NCBI RefSeq assembly: GCF_004341515.1
Contig: NZ_SLZF01000001.1
Span: 248,001 to 312,000 of the forward strand
Direction: 5' to 3'
Source of the DNA: Allobosea sp. BK604
Lineage (GTDB): Bacteria > Pseudomonadota > Alphaproteobacteria > Rhizobiales > Beijerinckiaceae
Length of the DNA: 64,000 nucleotides
Position 1 is the first letter of the stretch; every line of letters begins with the position of its first letter. The translations under genes and the position numbers were made by a program. Shown here one piece after another: positions 62,173 to 64,000 of this stretch. The notes beneath the pieces were generated by a model that was given only the letters and a program-made list of their open reading frames with translations, had not been told where the DNA came from and did no database searches.

Positions 62173-62931
62173 TTAGCCGGGCAATACAGCATAGACATCG
62201 CCGGAATTGGCCTCGTGCGGCAAGGCGCGGATATAGGCGCCCATCGCCTCGGCCTCGACGAATTCGGGCAGGACGAGGCGCTGGTCCTCGCCGAGCGCAA
62301 GGTTGAAACGGTAGGGGCCGAGCGTCTCCAGCAGTGCGAGACAGGCCTCGGCGACATCGCGCTGGATCGTGGTGAATTCGAAGGAGACCGCCGGCAGCGC
62401 ATAGGTCAGCCCGGCCAGCACATGTGCCTCGAAGCCCTCGACATCGATCTTGACGAAATCGGGCAGGCCATGGCGCTGGATCAGCGTGTCCAGCCGCGTG
62501 CAGGCCACCACGACCTCCCGGTCCCAGATCTGCCCCTCCCAGCCGCCGGCACCGTGCGCAGCACCAATGAAGGCGGCGGAGGCGGTCGAGACGGTCGGAT
62601 TGGCGCTGTTGATCCTGAGCGCGACCGAGCCCTCGCGGTCGCCGCAGGCTGCCTGGATCAGCGTCACCTGCGGATCGCGGCCATGGATCAGCCGCAGGGC
62701 CCGTGCCGGCCCCGGCTGCGGCTCGAGCGCCACCACGCGCGCTCCGAGCCGGCGGAAGCAGGAGGTCCGGTCGCCGACATGGGCGCCGATATCGAAGGCA
62801 AGGTCGCCCGGCTTCAGGAAATTGCCGTAGAGCGCGTCCATCGCGGCGTTGCGCGCCGCATCGCCATGGTAGACGCGCAGCGAGCGCGACAGCGCCTTGG
62901 CGGTACCCTTGGGGTAGACGGCCGCATTCAC
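62173..62931 (-). CDS. FkbM family O-methyltransferase
   Basis: A 252-residue SAM-dependent methyltransferase of the FkbM family. SAM motif I is DLAFDIGAHVGDRTSCFRRL, followed by VVALEPQPGPARALRL, and PDFVKIDVEGFEAHVLAGL, the characteristic KIDVEGFE motif. The start is GTG 62931, sharing four bases with the end of opgH, so translation is coupled. This implies the enzyme modifies something made with or by OpgH, such as periplasmic glucan or another exported sugar. The 3' flank is unusually AT-rich. Confidence 0.88.
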   Translation of the reverse strand: MNAAVYPKGTAKALSRSLRVYHGDAARNAAMDALYGNFLKPGDLAFDIGAHVGDRTSCFRRLGARVVALEPQPGPARALRLIHGRDPQVTLIQAACGDREGSVALRINSANPTVSTASAAFIGAAHGAGGWEGQIWDREVVVACTRLDTLIQRHGLPDFVKIDVEGFEAHVLAGLTYALPAVSFEFTTIQRDVAEACLALLETLGPYRFNLALGEDQRLVLPEFVEAEAMGAYIRALPHEANSGDVYAVLPG

Positions 62932-64000
62932 CGGCGCGCCTCGCTGTCGATCGCGGCGAGCACCGCGGGCGGATCGAAATCCTCGGGAATGCCGCAGAGC
63001 CCAGTGCGGACGAACCAGCTGCCGAGCGCGGGCGAAGCGCTCGCCACGGCGAAGGGAATGGCCAGCAGATAGCCTGCCGTCAGCGGCAGCGACCAGAGCA
63101 ACACGGAGGGCGAAAGCAGCGCGAGCGCGCCAAAAATATAGAGCCCGAACAGCAGATGCGGCCAGAGCCCGGCGAAAGCCGTGGCGAAGGACAGCGAATG
63201 CACGTCGCGCGCCTGGCCGTTCCAGCCGATCCTGACCTGTCCGAAGGCGAGCCCGCTCATGAACAGCGTCGAGCGGAACGACGAGACCGCACCCTGCAGG
63301 AAGGCGAAGACGATCTCGATCAAGGCCGAGGCGGCGAAACGAGCCGCGCCACCATAGCGGCGCACGCCACCACGGGTCAGGGCGATATCCGCCAGCCCGG
63401 CGAGCTTGGGCGACAGATACATCGCCAGGAACAGCAGGTAGAGCGTGGCTGCGAGCCCGGCCGGATAGCCCGCCATGCCGCCATCCTCGAGCACCTTGAC
63501 CGGCACGAGCGCGATCATCAGCGTCCAGGCCGGCAGGCCCAGGAACATCAGGATCGCCCAGATCAGCTGGAAGCGGCTCATCGGCTTCAGGCCGGGCAGA
63601 TCGAGCAGCTTGAGATATTGCAGATTGCCGAGGCACCAGCGCAGGTCGCGCTTGGCGAAGTCGAGCATGGTCGGCGGGTTCTCCTCCCAGCTCCCCATCT
63701 CCTCCGGCAGCACGCGCACCTCATAGCCGGCGCGGCGCATCAAGGTCGCCTCGACCTGATCATGGCTCATCACCGCGCCGCCGAGCGGCGGCCCGCCGGG
63801 CAGTACCGGCAAATGGCAGGTATCGCGGAAGGGCGCGATCCGGACCATGGCGTTATGGCCCCAGAATGGTCCGCACTCCCCGCCCCACCAGGCCGAGCCC
63901 ATCGTATAGGGCCGCATGCCCTGGCGCATGCCGAACTGGAAGACGCGGGCGAAGGCCGATTTGCTGGGCATGCCGACGACCAGGCTCTGCAGGATGCCGA
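62928..64000 (-). CDS. mdoH: Glucans biosynthesis glucosyltransferase H, C-terminal part (5' end lies beyond the window)
   Basis: The membrane glucosyltransferase that builds the beta-1,2 backbone of osmoregulated periplasmic glucans (also opgH). About 357 residues are visible: GMRPYTMGSAWWGGECGPFW, ATLMRRAGYEVRVLPEEMGS, ENPPTMLDFAKRDLRWCLGN, QLIWAILMFLGLPAWTLMIA, and several helices ending EDFDPPAVLAAIDSEARR. The family's W-C-L-G-N and GECGPFWGHNA motifs are plain. The stop overlaps the FkbM gene by four bases. Confidence 0.96.
   Translation of the reverse strand, partial: GILQSLVVGMPSKSAFARVFQFGMRQGMRPYTMGSAWWGGECGPFWGHNAMVRIAPFRDTCHLPVLPGGPPLGGAVMSHDQVEATLMRRAGYEVRVLPEEMGSWEENPPTMLDFAKRDLRWCLGNLQYLKLLDLPGLKPMSRFQLIWAILMFLGLPAWTLMIALVPVKVLEDGGMAGYPAGLAATLYLLFLAMYLSPKLAGLADIALTRGGVRRYGGAARFAASALIEIVFAFLQGAVSSFRSTLFMSGLAFGQVRIGWNGQARDVHSLSFATAFAGLWPHLLFGLYIFGALALLSPSVLLWSLPLTAGYLLAIPFAVASASPALGSWFVRTGLCGIPEDFDPPAVLAAIDSEARR

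Overview
The window is 64 kb of very GC-rich chromosomal DNA with dense, mostly housekeeping gene content. It looks like an alphaproteobacterium of the order Hyphomicrobiales (Rhizobiales), most likely close to Bosea. The reasons are the petABC order (Rieske, cytochrome b, cytochrome c1), the uvrC-pgsA-moaD-moaE run, a Glk-type glucokinase, small DUF6111 and DUF1285 genes, and roughly 100-bp palindromic intergenic repeats of the kind that litter genomes of this order. The genus is an inference. I see no rRNA, CRISPR array, insertion sequence with a transposase, or intact prophage.

Layout: 0-3.4 kb, the end of uvrC, then pgsA, moaD, moaE and a secreted DUF1176 protein. 3.6-5.2 kb, ilvE and a marR-type regulator diverging from a shared palindrome. 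5.4-7.6 kb, an OmpR/EnvZ-type two-component pair. 8-13 kb, two alpha/beta-hydrolase-like exported proteins and a LysR regulator diverging from a GST/FMN-protein pair. 12.8-15.2 kb, a chemoreceptor translationally coupled to csaA. 15.4-18.4 kb, a tetR gene, proC, ybjN and ubiK. 18.6-24.4 kb, an M24-fold protein, a lipoprotein, prs, queC with a membrane transporter, rplY and pth. 24.5-28.2 kb, two small envelope genes, ychF and a double-hotdog MaoC protein. 28.2-31.8 kb, a methylthioadenosine/5'-deoxyadenosine salvage cluster (class II aldolase, mtnA, apt, mtnP). 32-34.8 kb, the cytochrome bc1 operon. 35-41.4 kb, an ABC exporter, trmL, hemF and the cca-DUF6111-nudix-DUF1285 operon. 41.5-48.4 kb, a MoxR AAA+ / DUF58 / DUF4159 / VWA-like membrane operon. 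48.4-57 kb, accessory-like genes, including an exported argininosuccinate-lyase-like protein that lacks the expected histidine. 57-59 kb, glk with a hydroxypyruvate-isomerase-type gene. 59-61.5 kb, a secreted protein and a slipin. 61.8-62 kb, two abutting tRNA-like sequences. 62.2-64 kb, an FkbM methyltransferase overlapping the end of opgH/mdoH.

Several gene sets appear to work together: Mo-cofactor synthesis (moaD/moaE), queuosine precursor synthesis and uptake (queC plus a VUT-family transporter), the MTA salvage shunt with adenine recycling (mtnP, mtnA, aldolase, apt), respiration (petABC), and the MoxR/VWA cluster, which is probably a membrane chaperone-like system. Non-coding structure is rich. 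Two 102-bp repeat copies are identical as far as I can read them and lie inverted about 21 kb apart. A third, diverged copy carries a compensatory stem change. Repeat edges coincide with the TAG stop codons of three genes. A terminator-like hairpin sits in the leader of rplY.
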